Shown here: positions 8,726 through 17,543 of the stretch, piece by piece
Layout of the letters: the number at the start of each line of letters is the position of its first letter
Numbering within the stretch: the stretch's first letter is position 1
Assembly (NCBI GenBank): GCA_963674835.2
Contig: CAXXKC010000001.1
Coordinates: forward strand, 682,001 to 746,000
DNA length: 64,000 nt
Direction of reading: 5' to 3'
DNA from: G963674835 sp963674835
Lineage (GTDB): Bacteria > Planctomycetota > Planctomycetia > Pirellulales > Thermoguttaceae
Notes under the pieces: model-generated
Databases searched by the model: none
Told to the model about the DNA's origin: nothing
What the model saw: only the letters and a program-made list of their open reading frames with translations
Position numbers and translations under genes: made by a program

Positions 8726-10102
8726 GTGCCGCGACCAACTACGCTGCTGGTGTTGTTTCTTCCAGCCGTCCTGTGGTTCACAGGAGGCAACGATGGGGCA
8801 TGGGCGTCGGAGCCGTGGAAAACGGCGTCGTACGCGGAAACGCCGGCTTCGGCCAGTGTACTGCCCCAGGGAGTACCTAGCCCTCCGCAAGGCCCGGTCC
8901 CGGTGACGCGGCCGACGAGTTGGCCGTCGGGGACCGCATCGGTTGAGGACAGTGCCCCCTATGAACCGCGTGTGGCCAGCGCTCGCGCCGCATCGCCAGC
9001 GGCAAGCTCACTGGGCGGATACGACACAGGGCAACTGAGCCAGGAAGAAGCGTCGCCCGGGGCCCGCGAGGCACGTATGAATGCGGGGCCGGCGGTGGTT
9101 GCCGAGTTGAAGCCCTGCGAGGGTGCCCAGCCGCTGGCCACCGTGGGGCGGGAGTGGATTTTGGCGGCGGAAGTGCTGGGGGTGGTCAACGAGATCCTTG
9201 CGCAGAACAAGGAACGGTTGGCTGCGCTGACGCCTTCACAATTGGAGCAACAGCGACAGGCGCTCATCCAGCAGTCGCTGCAACAACGGATCCAGACGAA
9301 ACTGATCTTCCTGGATGCCACGCGGACGATCCCGCCGGAGAACATGCCGGACGTGGAAAAGCAGATCGGCGGAACGTTCGAACAAGCGGTCGTGCCGATG
9401 ATGATCAAACGCGGTGAACTCAAGTCGCGCCAGGAACTGGAGGCGAAGCTGCGAGCGTTCGGGACCTCGTTGGAGCGGCAGAAGCGGTCGTTCATCGAAG
9501 AAGAACTGGCCAAGGAATGGCTTCGCCGCCAGATCGACGATAAAGCGGAAATCAGCCGCGAGGCGATGTGGAAATACTACGAGGCCCACGCAGAGGACTA
9601 CGAAATCAAGGCCCAGGCGCGCTGGGAACAGTTGACGGTGCGATTGTCGGACTACCCAAGCAAGGCCGAAGCATGGGCGGCCCTGGCGGCGATGGGGAAC
9701 GAGGTCTTGGCAGGAAAGCCGCTTGCGGACGTGGCCAAGGCAGGGTCGAAAGGGCCAACCGCGTCGAAGGGTGGAGTGCGCGACTGGACCTGCCGCGGGA
9801 GCCTGGTATCGAAGGCGCTGGATGCGTCGCTGTTCGAGCTGCCGATCGGCAAGCTCAGCCAGATTCTCGAAGACGAGCGAGAGTTGCACATCGTGCGGGT
9901 CATCGAGCGGAAGGAGGCGGGGCGGACGCCGTTCGAAGAGGTGCAGGCGGAGATTCGCGAGAAGCTCCGCGAAGAGCGACACAACAAACAGGTGCGAGAG
10001 TATCTCACGCGGCTTCGCAAAGAGATTCCCATACGGACGGTCTTCGATACGGCCGCGACGGGCAGCGCGCCTGGCGGCGAACCGCAGACGTCCGGTCCTT
10101 GA
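8726..10102 (+). CDS. Secreted peptidyl-prolyl cis-trans isomerase, parvulin (PpiC/SurA-like)
   Basis: The product is an exported foldase of the PpiC/SurA type. A signal peptide (TTLLVLFLPAVLWFTGG) precedes a Pro/Ser-rich linker. Near residues 130-270 is a helical chaperone region resembling the SurA N-terminal domain (WILAAEVLGVVNEIL, KQIGGTFEQAVVPMMIKRG). A parvulin domain follows from about residue 290, with QARWEQLTVRL, SKGGVRDW and ALFELPIGKLSQI-like residues (here DASLFELPIGKLSQIL). The C-terminus is helical. I prefer GTG 8726, which leaves a clean signal peptide and a sensible distance from the -10 box; TTG 8708 in the same frame is the alternative. It probably helps outer-membrane or secreted proteins to fold, as inferred from the family. 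Confidence 0.85.
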   Translation: MPRPTTLLVLFLPAVLWFTGGNDGAWASEPWKTASYAETPASASVLPQGVPSPPQGPVPVTRPTSWPSGTASVEDSAPYEPRVASARAASPAASSLGGYDTGQLSQEEASPGAREARMNAGPAVVAELKPCEGAQPLATVGREWILAAEVLGVVNEILAQNKERLAALTPSQLEQQRQALIQQSLQQRIQTKLIFLDATRTIPPENMPDVEKQIGGTFEQAVVPMMIKRGELKSRQELEAKLRAFGTSLERQKRSFIEEELAKEWLRRQIDDKAEISREAMWKYYEAHAEDYEIKAQARWEQLTVRLSDYPSKAEAWAALAAMGNEVLAGKPLADVAKAGSKGPTASKGGVRDWTCRGSLVSKALDASLFELPIGKLSQILEDERELHIVRVIERKEAGRTPFEEVQAEIREKLREERHNKQVREYLTRLRKEIPIRTVFDTAATGSAPGGEPQTSGP

Positions 10103-10111
10103 GGCGGCCGA

Positions 10112-10453
10112 TTATGGGACGAGCGGGGGCTGGCCGACATAGAGCTGAAGGATTTGGCTCTGGACCTTGATCGCACGGATCAGCACCCAGACCTCTTCAA
10201 GCTTGAACGCGTCGGGGTCGACGCGGGAGAGGTCTTCGAGGTCTTGAGTCATGGCGGCATGCTGATCGGTGGCCGCCTGAAGCCGCATACCCATTTCCTG
10301 CCAAGCGCGGGAGAGTTGCTCGTCGGTGTTCAACTCGGCCGTGTCTTCGACAGCGTTGGTCAGCAGGAGACAGAGTCGGGCCACATCGCGTGGGACGGCA
10401 TGGGGCTGGAGCTGTTCGATGCGAGCAGCCAGTTCACGGCAGGTCATGCTCAT
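10112..10453 (-). CDS. Small helical hypothetical protein, 113 aa
   Basis: I do not recognise a family. The protein appears soluble and largely alpha-helical, with no signal peptide or membrane segment. It begins MSMTCRELAARIEQL and contains repeated Leu/Ala-rich amphipathic stretches, ending ILQLYVGQPPLV. I chose ATG 10453 over a start at 10564, because the extra 37 residues are Arg/Ser-rich and look non-coding. A second ATG six bases in is also possible. It converges on the parvulin gene, with nine bases between the stops. Confidence 0.6.
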   Translation of the reverse strand: MSMTCRELAARIEQLQPHAVPRDVARLCLLLTNAVEDTAELNTDEQLSRAWQEMGMRLQAATDQHAAMTQDLEDLSRVDPDAFKLEEVWVLIRAIKVQSQILQLYVGQPPLVP

Positions 10454-10793
10454 GGGTCGGTCTCGACGATAGACGAATCGGATGGAAAAGGTCCTTCCGC
10501 TTGACGCACCCAGACCTGGGCTTTGCGCTCGCTGCTTCGGCCAGTGGAAGGAGACGGCCCACATGATGGCGCGGTGAGGCTAAGGATGCGGGCGTCTTCA
10601 CAACTTTAGCTTACGGGGCAGGGCGGTAACGTTGGGGGGGCGGGGCCGCTTGATAGGCTCGTAGCAAGGGGTATAATCGGCCCTAAGCGACGCAGTACGA
10701 TGACCCAATCGGGGCTGTCGCAGGGTGCGGCATAGGGGGAGTGGTTGCCCATCGGGGCAAGTGTTGGGCAAACCTCTGAGCGGGAGATGAACA
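10454..10793. other. Divergent intergenic region, 340 bp
   Basis: The region separates a minus-strand small gene from the HEAT-repeat gene. It holds the promoter at 10650-10677 and a G-rich run at 10631-10647. I see no gene in it. Confidence 0.6.
10650..10677 (+). promoter_or_regulatory. Sigma70-like promoter for the HEAT-pdxJ genes
   Basis: TTGATA (10650-10655) and a perfect TATAAT (10672-10677) are separated by 16 bases. Transcription near 10684 would give a leader of about 110 bases. The -10 context GGGGTATAATCSG recurs before hpnH. Confidence 0.6.
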
Positions 10794-11546
10794 ATGAGCG
10801 ATACGAAGGACCTGGGCGACTGGCAGTCGCTTGTGGATCAGCTCTACGACCCGCATACGAGGCGGAGCGCGAGGCAGAAACTGGTTCGCGCGCGTGCCGT
10901 GGGGCCGCTATTGGATTGCCTGAAGTCGCCGAACGAGTCGGTCATGTGGGCGGCCATCGAATCGCTGGGCGAGTTGCGTGCAACGGAAGCGGTGGGGCCG
11001 CTGATTGAGCTCTTGGCTCGCGGCGTGTTGGCGTTTGACGTGGGCGAGGCGCTGCTTCGGATCACGGGGCAGAAGTTCGACGGCGACGTACAGGCATGGC
11101 AGAAGTGGTTTGCCAAGACAGGGGGCAAGACGCGAGTTGAACTGGATGCGGCCGAATGCATTCAGCTTACGGCACAGTATTTGGGAGTGAAGCCGAGTGG
11201 GTCGGGCAAGTCGTACCGACTCAAGCTGTCGCTGCCGGAGGGACGTGAACAGCGGGTGGCCGTGTTCTTCGGTCGCAAGGACGAGCGGAAGGACTCGATT
11301 GCGGTCATCTACAGCGAATGTGGTCCGGCCGATCCGAAGCAGTATGAGGCGGCGCTTCGCAAGAACCTGACAATTCCGTCCGGCGCGTTGGCCATTCGTG
11401 ACGTGGGCGGAAGAGCGATTTTCGTGATGGTCGATACCGTGCGGGAGGAACTGCTGACACCCAGCACGTTGGCCAAGAAGATTGAGAACATCGCGGCGTG
11501 TGCCGACGGGATTGAGAAGAGTCTGACGAAGGAGGACCGGTACTAG
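10794..11546 (+). CDS. HEAT-repeat protein with a C-terminal chaperone-like (CesT/YbjN-type) domain
   Basis: The first 100 residues are short HEAT-like helical repeats, for example AVGPLLDCLKSPNESVMWAA followed by AVGPLIELLARG. A linker with QAWQKWFAKTGG follows. The C-terminal 120 residues alternate strands and helices (YRLKLSLPEGREQRVAVFF, DSIAVIYSECG, LRKNLTIPSGALAIRDV, AIFVMVDTV) in a pattern like type III secretion chaperone or YbjN domains; that match is by eye only. The ribosome site GGGAGA lies before ATG 10794. The pdxJ start follows 12 bases after the stop, so the two are probably cotranscribed. Such proteins usually mediate protein-protein contacts; the partner is unknown. Confidence 0.75.
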   Translation: MSDTKDLGDWQSLVDQLYDPHTRRSARQKLVRARAVGPLLDCLKSPNESVMWAAIESLGELRATEAVGPLIELLARGVLAFDVGEALLRITGQKFDGDVQAWQKWFAKTGGKTRVELDAAECIQLTAQYLGVKPSGSGKSYRLKLSLPEGREQRVAVFFGRKDERKDSIAVIYSECGPADPKQYEAALRKNLTIPSGALAIRDVGGRAIFVMVDTVREELLTPSTLAKKIENIAACADGIEKSLTKEDRY

Positions 11547-11558
11547 CCGGCAACGACG

Positions 11559-12269
11559 ATGGATCTTGGTGTGAATATCGACCATGTGGCGACCGTTCGT
11601 CAGGCCCGGCGGACGTACGAGCCGGACCCGGTGTGGGCGGCCGCATTGGCGGAGTTGGGAGGCGCCGACGGGATCACGCTGCATTTGCGCGAGGATCGCC
11701 GGCACATCACCGATCGGGACCTGCGGATCCTGCGCGAGACGGTGACCGTGAAACTCAACCTGGAGATGGCCTGCAACGATGAGGTCTTGGGGATTGCCTG
11801 TGAGGCCAAGCCGGACCAGGCGACGCTGGTGCCGGAACGCCGCGAAGAAGTGACGACCGAAGGCGGGCTGGACATTTGCGTTCACAAGGAGCGAGTGCGG
11901 GAAGCTGTCGAGCGGCTGCAGGAGAACGGCGTTTCGGTCAGCCTGTTCCTGGATCCCGATCTGCGGCAGATCGACATGGCCGCCGAATTGAAGGCCGACG
12001 CGGTCGAATTGCACACGGGGCAGTACGCTTTGGCGGCTGCCGGCGCGGCGCAGCAGGAGCAGTTGGAGATTCTGAAGACCGCCGGGGTCCGCGTGTGCGA
12101 GGCGGGCTTGCTGCTGCACGCCGGGCACGGCCTGACGTACCGCAACGTCAAGCCGGTGGCTGCCATCGAGGGAATGCACGAGTTGAACATCGGCCACAGC
12201 ATCGTCGCCCGAGCGATCATGGTTGGTTTCGAGCAGGCGGTGCGCGAAATGAAGCGGCTGGTGTCGTGA
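11559..12269 (+). CDS. pdxJ: Pyridoxine 5'-phosphate synthase PdxJ
   Basis: PdxJ condenses 1-deoxy-D-xylulose 5-phosphate with 3-amino-2-oxopropyl phosphate to make pyridoxine 5'-phosphate, in the DXP-dependent vitamin B6 pathway. The 236-residue protein has the usual length and all family blocks: GVNIDHVATVRQARRT at the N-terminus, GADGITLHLREDRRHI, LNLEMACNDEVL, KPDQATLVPERREEVTTEGG, VSLFLDPDLRQID, AVELHTGQYA, and the phosphate-binding ELNIGHSIVARAI near the C-terminus. It follows the HEAT gene by 12 bases. A hairpin repeat lies 49 bases beyond its stop. It is a cytoplasmic TIM-barrel enzyme. Confidence 0.97.
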   Translation: MDLGVNIDHVATVRQARRTYEPDPVWAAALAELGGADGITLHLREDRRHITDRDLRILRETVTVKLNLEMACNDEVLGIACEAKPDQATLVPERREEVTTEGGLDICVHKERVREAVERLQENGVSVSLFLDPDLRQIDMAAELKADAVELHTGQYALAAAGAAQQEQLEILKTAGVRVCEAGLLLHAGHGLTYRNVKPVAAIEGMHELNIGHSIVARAIMVGFEQAVREMKRLVS

Positions 12270-12317
12270 GTCGGGCCGAGGCGGCAGAGCGTGCCGGAGG
12301 AGTGTTGGTTTGGTTCT

Positions 12318-12337
12318 GTTATGCTGAAGCATAACCT
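12318..12337 (+). repeat. Hairpin-forming intergenic repeat, copy A
   Basis: GTTATGCTGAAGCATAACCT forms a perfect 7-bp stem (GTTATGC/GCATAAC) with a TGAA loop. It lies between pdxJ and dapA. A nearly identical copy, also preceded by GT-rich sequence and also downstream of a gene, lies at 32045-32064. No T-run follows, so it is not a classic terminator. Confidence 0.5.
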
Positions 12338-12378
12338 ACGGGGTTGAGGACGTTCGGTTTTGAGAGAATGGATGTTGC

Positions 12379-13269
12379 ATGAGTACACGAGGTGAGCAGT
12401 TTGCCGGTCTTTCGGTCGCCATGATCACGCCGTTGCGCGGCGGTGAGATCGACTTCGATGCGTTGCAGCGGCAGGTGGAGTTCCAGGTTCAGGCAGGCAC
12501 GACCTGCGTGTGCCCGGTGGGGACCACGGGGGAATCGCCGACGTTGTCGCATCCGGAGCACGAGCGGGTGATCGCGGCGATGGTGGAAGCGGCCGCGGGG
12601 CAGATCAAGGTGATGGCCGGCACAGGCTCGAACAGCACCAGCGAGGCGCTCCATCTGACGCAGTGGGCCCAGAAGGCCGGCGCCGATGCGGCCTTGGTCG
12701 TAGCGCCCTACTACAACAAGCCAACCCAAGAGGGAATGTATCTGCACTACAAGGCGTTGGCCGAGGCGGTCGACATTCCCTTGTGCGTGTACAACATTCC
12801 CGGCCGGACGGGCAAGAACATCGAGCCGGAAACGATCATCCGCCTGGCGGAGTTTCCGAACATCGTGATGATTAAGGAAGCCACGGGGTCGATGGATCAG
12901 ACGTCGCAGATTACGGCGGCGACTGACTTGACCGTGCTCAGCGGCGATGACAGCCTGACGCTGCCGCTGATGGCGGTCGGCGCCCGCGGCGTGATCTCGG
13001 TGGTTGGCAATATCGTTCCGGGCGACATGATTCAGTTGATCCGCGCGTTCGAGGCGGGAGACAACGCCGAAGCACTGCGGTGGCACAAGCGGTTGTTCCC
13101 GCTGTGCCGCGACATGCTGGGGCTGTCGACCAATCCGATTCCGATCAAGGCCGCCATGAAGCTGCTGGGACGCGATACGGGCGAGCTGCGAATGCCGATG
13201 ACGCCGCTGAGCGCGGACCAGGAAGCAAAGCTGCGCAACACGCTGGTTCAGTACGGCCTGCTTTCTTGA
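12379..13269 (+). CDS. dapA: 4-hydroxy-tetrahydrodipicolinate synthase DapA
   Basis: DapA condenses pyruvate with aspartate semialdehyde, the first step of the lysine and diaminopimelate branch, in the cytoplasm. The 296-residue length is typical. The pyruvate-binding GTTGESPTL is present. So are the catalytic Tyr138 in LCVYNIPGRTGKN and the Schiff-base Lys166 in IVMIKEATG. The C-terminal half ends with the helix region IPIKAAMKLLG. It follows pdxJ after 109 bases that contain the hairpin repeat, so it may belong to the same transcript. Diaminopimelate production fits a peptidoglycan-making planctomycete. Confidence 0.97.
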   Translation: MSTRGEQFAGLSVAMITPLRGGEIDFDALQRQVEFQVQAGTTCVCPVGTTGESPTLSHPEHERVIAAMVEAAAGQIKVMAGTGSNSTSEALHLTQWAQKAGADAALVVAPYYNKPTQEGMYLHYKALAEAVDIPLCVYNIPGRTGKNIEPETIIRLAEFPNIVMIKEATGSMDQTSQITAATDLTVLSGDDSLTLPLMAVGARGVISVVGNIVPGDMIQLIRAFEAGDNAEALRWHKRLFPLCRDMLGLSTNPIPIKAAMKLLGRDTGELRMPMTPLSADQEAKLRNTLVQYGLLS

Positions 13270-13374
13270 GGGTCGCAGAAGTAGTAGGCTGGTGGGCTCA
13301 CGAAAGCGTTGCGAATACCGGGCTCACGCTGGTCGCCCTGGTGTCACTACTTGTGCGACGGTCGATAAGTGGCC

Positions 13375-14493
13375 ATGCCTGAAGTCCTGTTGCTGTGCGA
13401 GTACGCGGCACTGAACGGTGCCGAACGATCGATGTTGGCGACGCTCGACGGGGTGCAGGCGGCCGGCTTCCAGGTGTGCGTGGCCGGGCCAGAGCGGGGA
13501 CCGTTGGCGTTGGCGCTCGACGATCGTGGGGTCCCGCTGACGCCGTTTGAGTGCCGGGATGCGACGGGCCGACGCGTGGGACAGGCGGAGCTGCGCCGGG
13601 AATTGGCCGAGGTCATCGGCCGGCGGCAGCCTGCGCTGGTGCACGCCAATAGTCTGTCGATGGGCCGGCTGGTGGGGCCGGTGGCGCATGACTTGGCCGT
13701 GCCGAGTTTGGGGCATCTGCGGGACATCGTGGGGTTGAGTCGCCAGGCCATTGCGGACTTGAATGGTCACCGGCGTCTGTTGGCGGTATCGGAGGCTGTG
13801 CGGACGTTCCACGTGGCGGCGGGAGTGGACGCCGGGAAGACCCATGTTCTGTACAACGGGGTTGATTTGGCCGAATTCCGTCCGCGGGCGGCGACGGGCT
13901 ATCTTCACGAGGAGTTGGGCCTGCCGCAGGGCTCGCGACTGGCGGCGACGATCGGGCAGACCGGCATGCGCAAAGGGCAGGACGTGCTGCTGGAAGCGGC
14001 TGCGATTCTGGCGGATGAGCGTCCGGATCTGCACTGGCTCCTGATCGGTCGGCGTCATTCGGAAAAGGACGAGGCGGTCCGCTACGAGGCGAACCTGCGT
14101 GAGGCGGCCGAAGGGCGGCTTGGAGGGCGCGTCCATTTTCTCGGGTTGCGAAATGATGTGGATCGGCTTTTGTGCGAGCTGAGCGTGCTCGTGCATCCCG
14201 CGCGGCAGGAGCCGCTGGGGCGCGTGTTACTGGAGGCGGCCGCGGCGGGCGTTGCGGTCGTGGCAACCGACGTTGGCGGGACGCGGGAGATCTTTCCGCC
14301 GGAGAGTGGGTCGGCGAGGCTCGTGCCATCTGATGATGCGAAGGCATTGGCCGGCGCGGTCAGCGCGGTGCTTCGGGACGAGTTGCTCCGTGCCCGGATG
14401 GCCGCTGCGGCGCGGCATCGGGCGGAGGAGGCATTCGATAGCGGTGCGGCGACCGCGAGGTTAGTCGAGCACTATCGAGCGGTGATGGGGTGA
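13375..14493 (+). CDS. Glycosyltransferase family 4 protein
   Basis: This 372-residue protein has the GT-B fold of the GT4 family, which transfers sugars from nucleotide donors. The N-terminal half starts MPEVLLLCEYAALNGAERS, where the NGAER block is the acceptor-side glycine loop. The donor half contains THVLYNGVDLAEFRP, RLAATIGQTGMRKGQDVLLE, HWLLIGRRHSE, VHFLGLRNDVDRLL and the EX7E-type block EPLGRVLLEAAAAGVAVVATDVGGTREI. I used ATG 13375; a GTG six bases upstream is in frame. No glycan-cluster partner is adjacent, so donor and acceptor are unknown. It converges on the oxidoreductase gene. Confidence 0.9.
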   Translation: MPEVLLLCEYAALNGAERSMLATLDGVQAAGFQVCVAGPERGPLALALDDRGVPLTPFECRDATGRRVGQAELRRELAEVIGRRQPALVHANSLSMGRLVGPVAHDLAVPSLGHLRDIVGLSRQAIADLNGHRRLLAVSEAVRTFHVAAGVDAGKTHVLYNGVDLAEFRPRAATGYLHEELGLPQGSRLAATIGQTGMRKGQDVLLEAAAILADERPDLHWLLIGRRHSEKDEAVRYEANLREAAEGRLGGRVHFLGLRNDVDRLLCELSVLVHPARQEPLGRVLLEAAAAGVAVVATDVGGTREIFPPESGSARLVPSDDAKALAGAVSAVLRDELLRARMAAAARHRAEEAFDSGAATARLVEHYRAVMG

Positions 14494-14515
14494 GATTGGA
14501 AGTCGGGGTGTGCGT

Positions 14516-15847
14516 TCAGACGATTTTGGGGACGACGTAGGGTGCCCGGTAGTCGCGGGAGAGCATGGCGTTGGCGTCGTCGTCGCTGCCGAAGTCGCCT
14601 TTGTTGGAATCGAACTGAACGGTGCGCCCGAGGCGATAGGAGATATTGCCGAGGTGGCACAAGGCCGAGGAGAGGTAGCCTTCCTCGATTTCCACACCGA
14701 GGTCGTCGGCCTTGCGGCTGCGGACGGCGGTAATGAAACGCTCGTATTCGTTGGGGGCTGCGGTGGCCGTCGGTCCCGGCTCGCGATTCCGACCGAGGAA
14801 CGTCTTGTAACCGAAGTAGTAGACCTGCATGTAGCCTTCGGAGCCGTAGAAGGTGACACCAACGGCGTTGGAGGCGCCGGAGCCGAAGCCTTCCTGGTTG
14901 GTGATCCAGTGGCGGGTCTCGAAGACGAGCATCTTCTTTTCGTCGGGGTATTCGAACAGGCAGACCAGTGTGTTGGGGGTTTCCTGGTCGTCGTTGAACA
15001 TGAAGTGGCCGCCGGCGGCGTGGACTCGCTTGGGCAGGCCGACGCCGAGTCCCCAGCGGGCCATATCCATTTCGTGGACGCCCTGGTTACCCATGTCGCC
15101 GTTGCCGTAGTCCCAGTGCCAATGCCAGTTGTAGTGGAAGCGATTGGGGTTGAAGGGGCGGACGGGGGCCGGGCCGAGCCAGAGATCGTAGTTGACGCCG
15201 GGCGGGACCGGCGCGTCGGGCGTGTGGCCGATCGAGGGCCGCCACTTGAAGCAGAGGCCGCGGGCCATGTAGATCTCGCCGATGACACCGTCGCGGAGTT
15301 TTTGGACGGCCTCGCGGATGGCCGGTGAGCTGCGCCCCTGGGTGCCGTGTTGGCACATGCGGCCGTACTTGCGCGCCGCGGCGACCAGTTGGCGTCCTTC
15401 CCAGAGGTTATGGCAGCAGGGTTTTTCGACGTAGACGTCTTTGCCGGCCTCCATGGCGGCGATGGCGATGAGCGAGTGCGTGTGGTTAGGCGTGGCAATG
15501 CTGACGGCGTCGATATCTTTGTCGTCGAGCAGCTTGCGATAGTCGCCGAAGGTCTTGGGTTTGCGACCGGTGCGTTTTTCGAGGTCCTTGGCGCGACCGC
15601 CTAGAATCGACTCATCGATGTCGCATAGGGCGACCACGTCGCTCCCTGGAACGCTCTGCAGGCCGCTGATGTGATGGTTGCCCTTGCCGCGGATGCCGAT
15701 GCAGGCGACGCGGACGGTTCCGTTAGGGCCCGCTGCAGGGGCCGATTCGGCCGCGGACGCGACGTGACCGAGGGATCCGAGGCCCAAGGCGACACCCGTA
15801 GCGGAACAGCGGGCCAGGAACTGGCGACGATCGAAGGAGTCGGTCAT
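14516..15847 (-). CDS. Tat-exported Gfo/Idh/MocA family oxidoreductase
   Basis: The 443-residue protein begins with a twin-arginine signal (DRRQFLARCSATGVALGLGS) and should be exported folded. The Rossmann part has VRVACIGIRGKGNHH, VVALCDIDES, AVSIATPNHTHSLIAIAAME and the hallmark KDVYVEKPCCHNLWEG, which carries the conserved EKP lysine. The C-terminal half carries WHWHWDYGNGDMGNQGVHEM, typical of the planctomycete paralogues. Substrate unknown; family members oxidise or reduce sugars and inositols with NAD(P). It is a single gene, with about 250 bases of upstream DNA before the zwf end. Confidence 0.92.
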   Translation of the reverse strand: MTDSFDRRQFLARCSATGVALGLGSLGHVASAAESAPAAGPNGTVRVACIGIRGKGNHHISGLQSVPGSDVVALCDIDESILGGRAKDLEKRTGRKPKTFGDYRKLLDDKDIDAVSIATPNHTHSLIAIAAMEAGKDVYVEKPCCHNLWEGRQLVAAARKYGRMCQHGTQGRSSPAIREAVQKLRDGVIGEIYMARGLCFKWRPSIGHTPDAPVPPGVNYDLWLGPAPVRPFNPNRFHYNWHWHWDYGNGDMGNQGVHEMDMARWGLGVGLPKRVHAAGGHFMFNDDQETPNTLVCLFEYPDEKKMLVFETRHWITNQEGFGSGASNAVGVTFYGSEGYMQVYYFGYKTFLGRNREPGPTATAAPNEYERFITAVRSRKADDLGVEIEEGYLSSALCHLGNISYRLGRTVQFDSNKGDFGSDDDANAMLSRDYRAPYVVPKIV

Positions 15848-16094
15848 AGGGCGGTCTTTCGTGGATTGCTGGGAGGGCGAAAACAGCGTCGGGTCGAGGT
15901 GGAGGTTGCGTAGCTCGCGCTCGACGCCCGGGGCGCAAACCAGCGACCAGAATTATTGTAATCGATCGCCCAGGGGAACGACAGACGCCAGGTGCCATAT
16001 GCCAGCGGAGATGGGGAACGAGCGTGTGCGAAGCGGGCAAATGCACGATTTCAGGGGGGATTTGGCGCGGCAGCGGCGTTTCGCGTCAAGCGGT

Positions 16095-17543
16095 CTACTT
16101 CTGATGCGCTCGCGAGTTGTGCGTTCGCCCGGCGCCGGATCGGGCGTGGGGCGCGGAGGACGGCGGCGGCATAGGCTGCGGGTGGTTCCAGACGCCGTCA
16201 CGGCTAATCAACTCGTCGGCCTCTTGCGGTCCCCAAGTATTGGGCTCGTAGTGGCTGAGGGCCGTGACGTCGCCGAGCACGCCATCGACGACGCGCCAGG
16301 CGGCTTCGACCCCGTCCTGCCGAGAAAAGAGCGTGGCGTCGCCGAGCATCGCGTCGTAGAGCAAACGTTCGTACGGGGGTCGCGTCTCGACATCCTCGTG
16401 GCGGGCGACCAACTCGACGTTCTCGCCACGCATGGCCTCGCCAGGGAGCTTCGCACGGGCGCCCATGGCGATGACGACCTCGGGGTTGAGCCGGAAGCGG
16501 ACCGTATTGGTGTGGCCGGGCCCTTCTTCGCCGAAGACGGACAGAGGCGGGGCCTTGAGCTCGACGAGGACCTCGGTGACGGACACCGGCAGGCATTTGC
16601 CGGCGCGGATATAGAAGGGCACGCCGGTCCAACGCCATGTGTCGACGAAAAGACGCAAGGCGACGAACGTTTCGACGCGTGACTGAGGCGAGACTCCGGG
16701 AGTGTCGCGATAGCCGTGGTACTGTCCGCGCACAATGTTGGCCGAATCGAGCGGGCGCATGGCCTTGAAGACCTCGACCTTCTTGTCGCGCAGCGACTCG
16801 GCATCGGAGCGGACGGGTGGCTCCATGGCCAGCAGACCGACGATCTGGAGAAGGTGATTCTGGACGACGTCGCGGATGGCACCGACCTCTTCGTAGAAGG
16901 CACCGCGGTCGTCGAGTCCAAAGTCTTCGGCCATGGTGATCTGAACACTCTTGACGAAATCCCGATTCCAGAAGGGTTCGAGGAAGCTGTTGGCGAAGCG
17001 GAAGTAGACGAGATTGACGACCGGCTCCTTTCCGAGGAAATGGTCGATACGGAATATAGATGCCTCGTGGAGGAACTGGTGCAGTGTCCGGTTGAGCGAT
17101 TGAGCCGACTGGAGATCGCGCCCGAACGGTTTTTCGACGACCACCCGGGCATTGTCGACGCAGCCGGCCTTGGCCAGACCTTCGACAACGTCGGGGAACA
17201 GGCTTGGAGGGATGGCCAGATAGTGCAAGGGGTGCGACGCGCTCCCCAGCTCCTTGCGTACGCGGGCGTAGGTGTCGCTGTCGCGATAGTCGCCGTCGAC
17301 GTAGCGAAGCAACGAGCAGAAACGTGCGAATGCGTCGGGATCGAAGCTGCCGTGATCCTCAAGGCTCTTTCGGGCGCGCTCCTTAAGTTGATCCAGATCC
17401 CAGCCGCTCTTGGCCACGCCGACGATGGGCACGTTCAGATCGCCGCGGCTGACCAGCGACTGCAACGCGGGAAAGATCTGCTTGTAGGCCAGGTTGCCGG
17501 TGGCACCGAAGAAGACCAGTGCATCGGACCGTTGGTTCTCCAT
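16095..17543 (-). CDS. zwf: Glucose-6-phosphate 1-dehydrogenase
   Basis: Zwf oxidises glucose 6-phosphate to 6-phosphogluconolactone and reduces NADP, opening the oxidative pentose-phosphate pathway. The 482-residue protein has the N-terminal nucleotide-binding ALVFFGATGNLAYKQIFPAL, the VVVEKPFGRDL block, and the signature RIDHFLGKEPVVNLVYFRFA with the catalytic His. Typical later blocks include DVVQNHLLQIVGLLAMEPP and TWRWTGVPFYIRAGKCLP. A ribosome site GGAGAG lies within a small GGAG/CTCC inverted repeat just before ATG 17543. A 15-bp perfect palindrome (17560-17574) sits 17 bases upstream of the start. The glycogen genes glgP and pgm lie divergently. Confidence 0.97.
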   Translation of the reverse strand: MENQRSDALVFFGATGNLAYKQIFPALQSLVSRGDLNVPIVGVAKSGWDLDQLKERARKSLEDHGSFDPDAFARFCSLLRYVDGDYRDSDTYARVRKELGSASHPLHYLAIPPSLFPDVVEGLAKAGCVDNARVVVEKPFGRDLQSAQSLNRTLHQFLHEASIFRIDHFLGKEPVVNLVYFRFANSFLEPFWNRDFVKSVQITMAEDFGLDDRGAFYEEVGAIRDVVQNHLLQIVGLLAMEPPVRSDAESLRDKKVEVFKAMRPLDSANIVRGQYHGYRDTPGVSPQSRVETFVALRLFVDTWRWTGVPFYIRAGKCLPVSVTEVLVELKAPPLSVFGEEGPGHTNTVRFRLNPEVVIAMGARAKLPGEAMRGENVELVARHEDVETRPPYERLLYDAMLGDATLFSRQDGVEAAWRVVDGVLGDVTALSHYEPNTWGPQEADELISRDGVWNHPQPMPPPSSAPHARSGAGRTHNSRAHQK

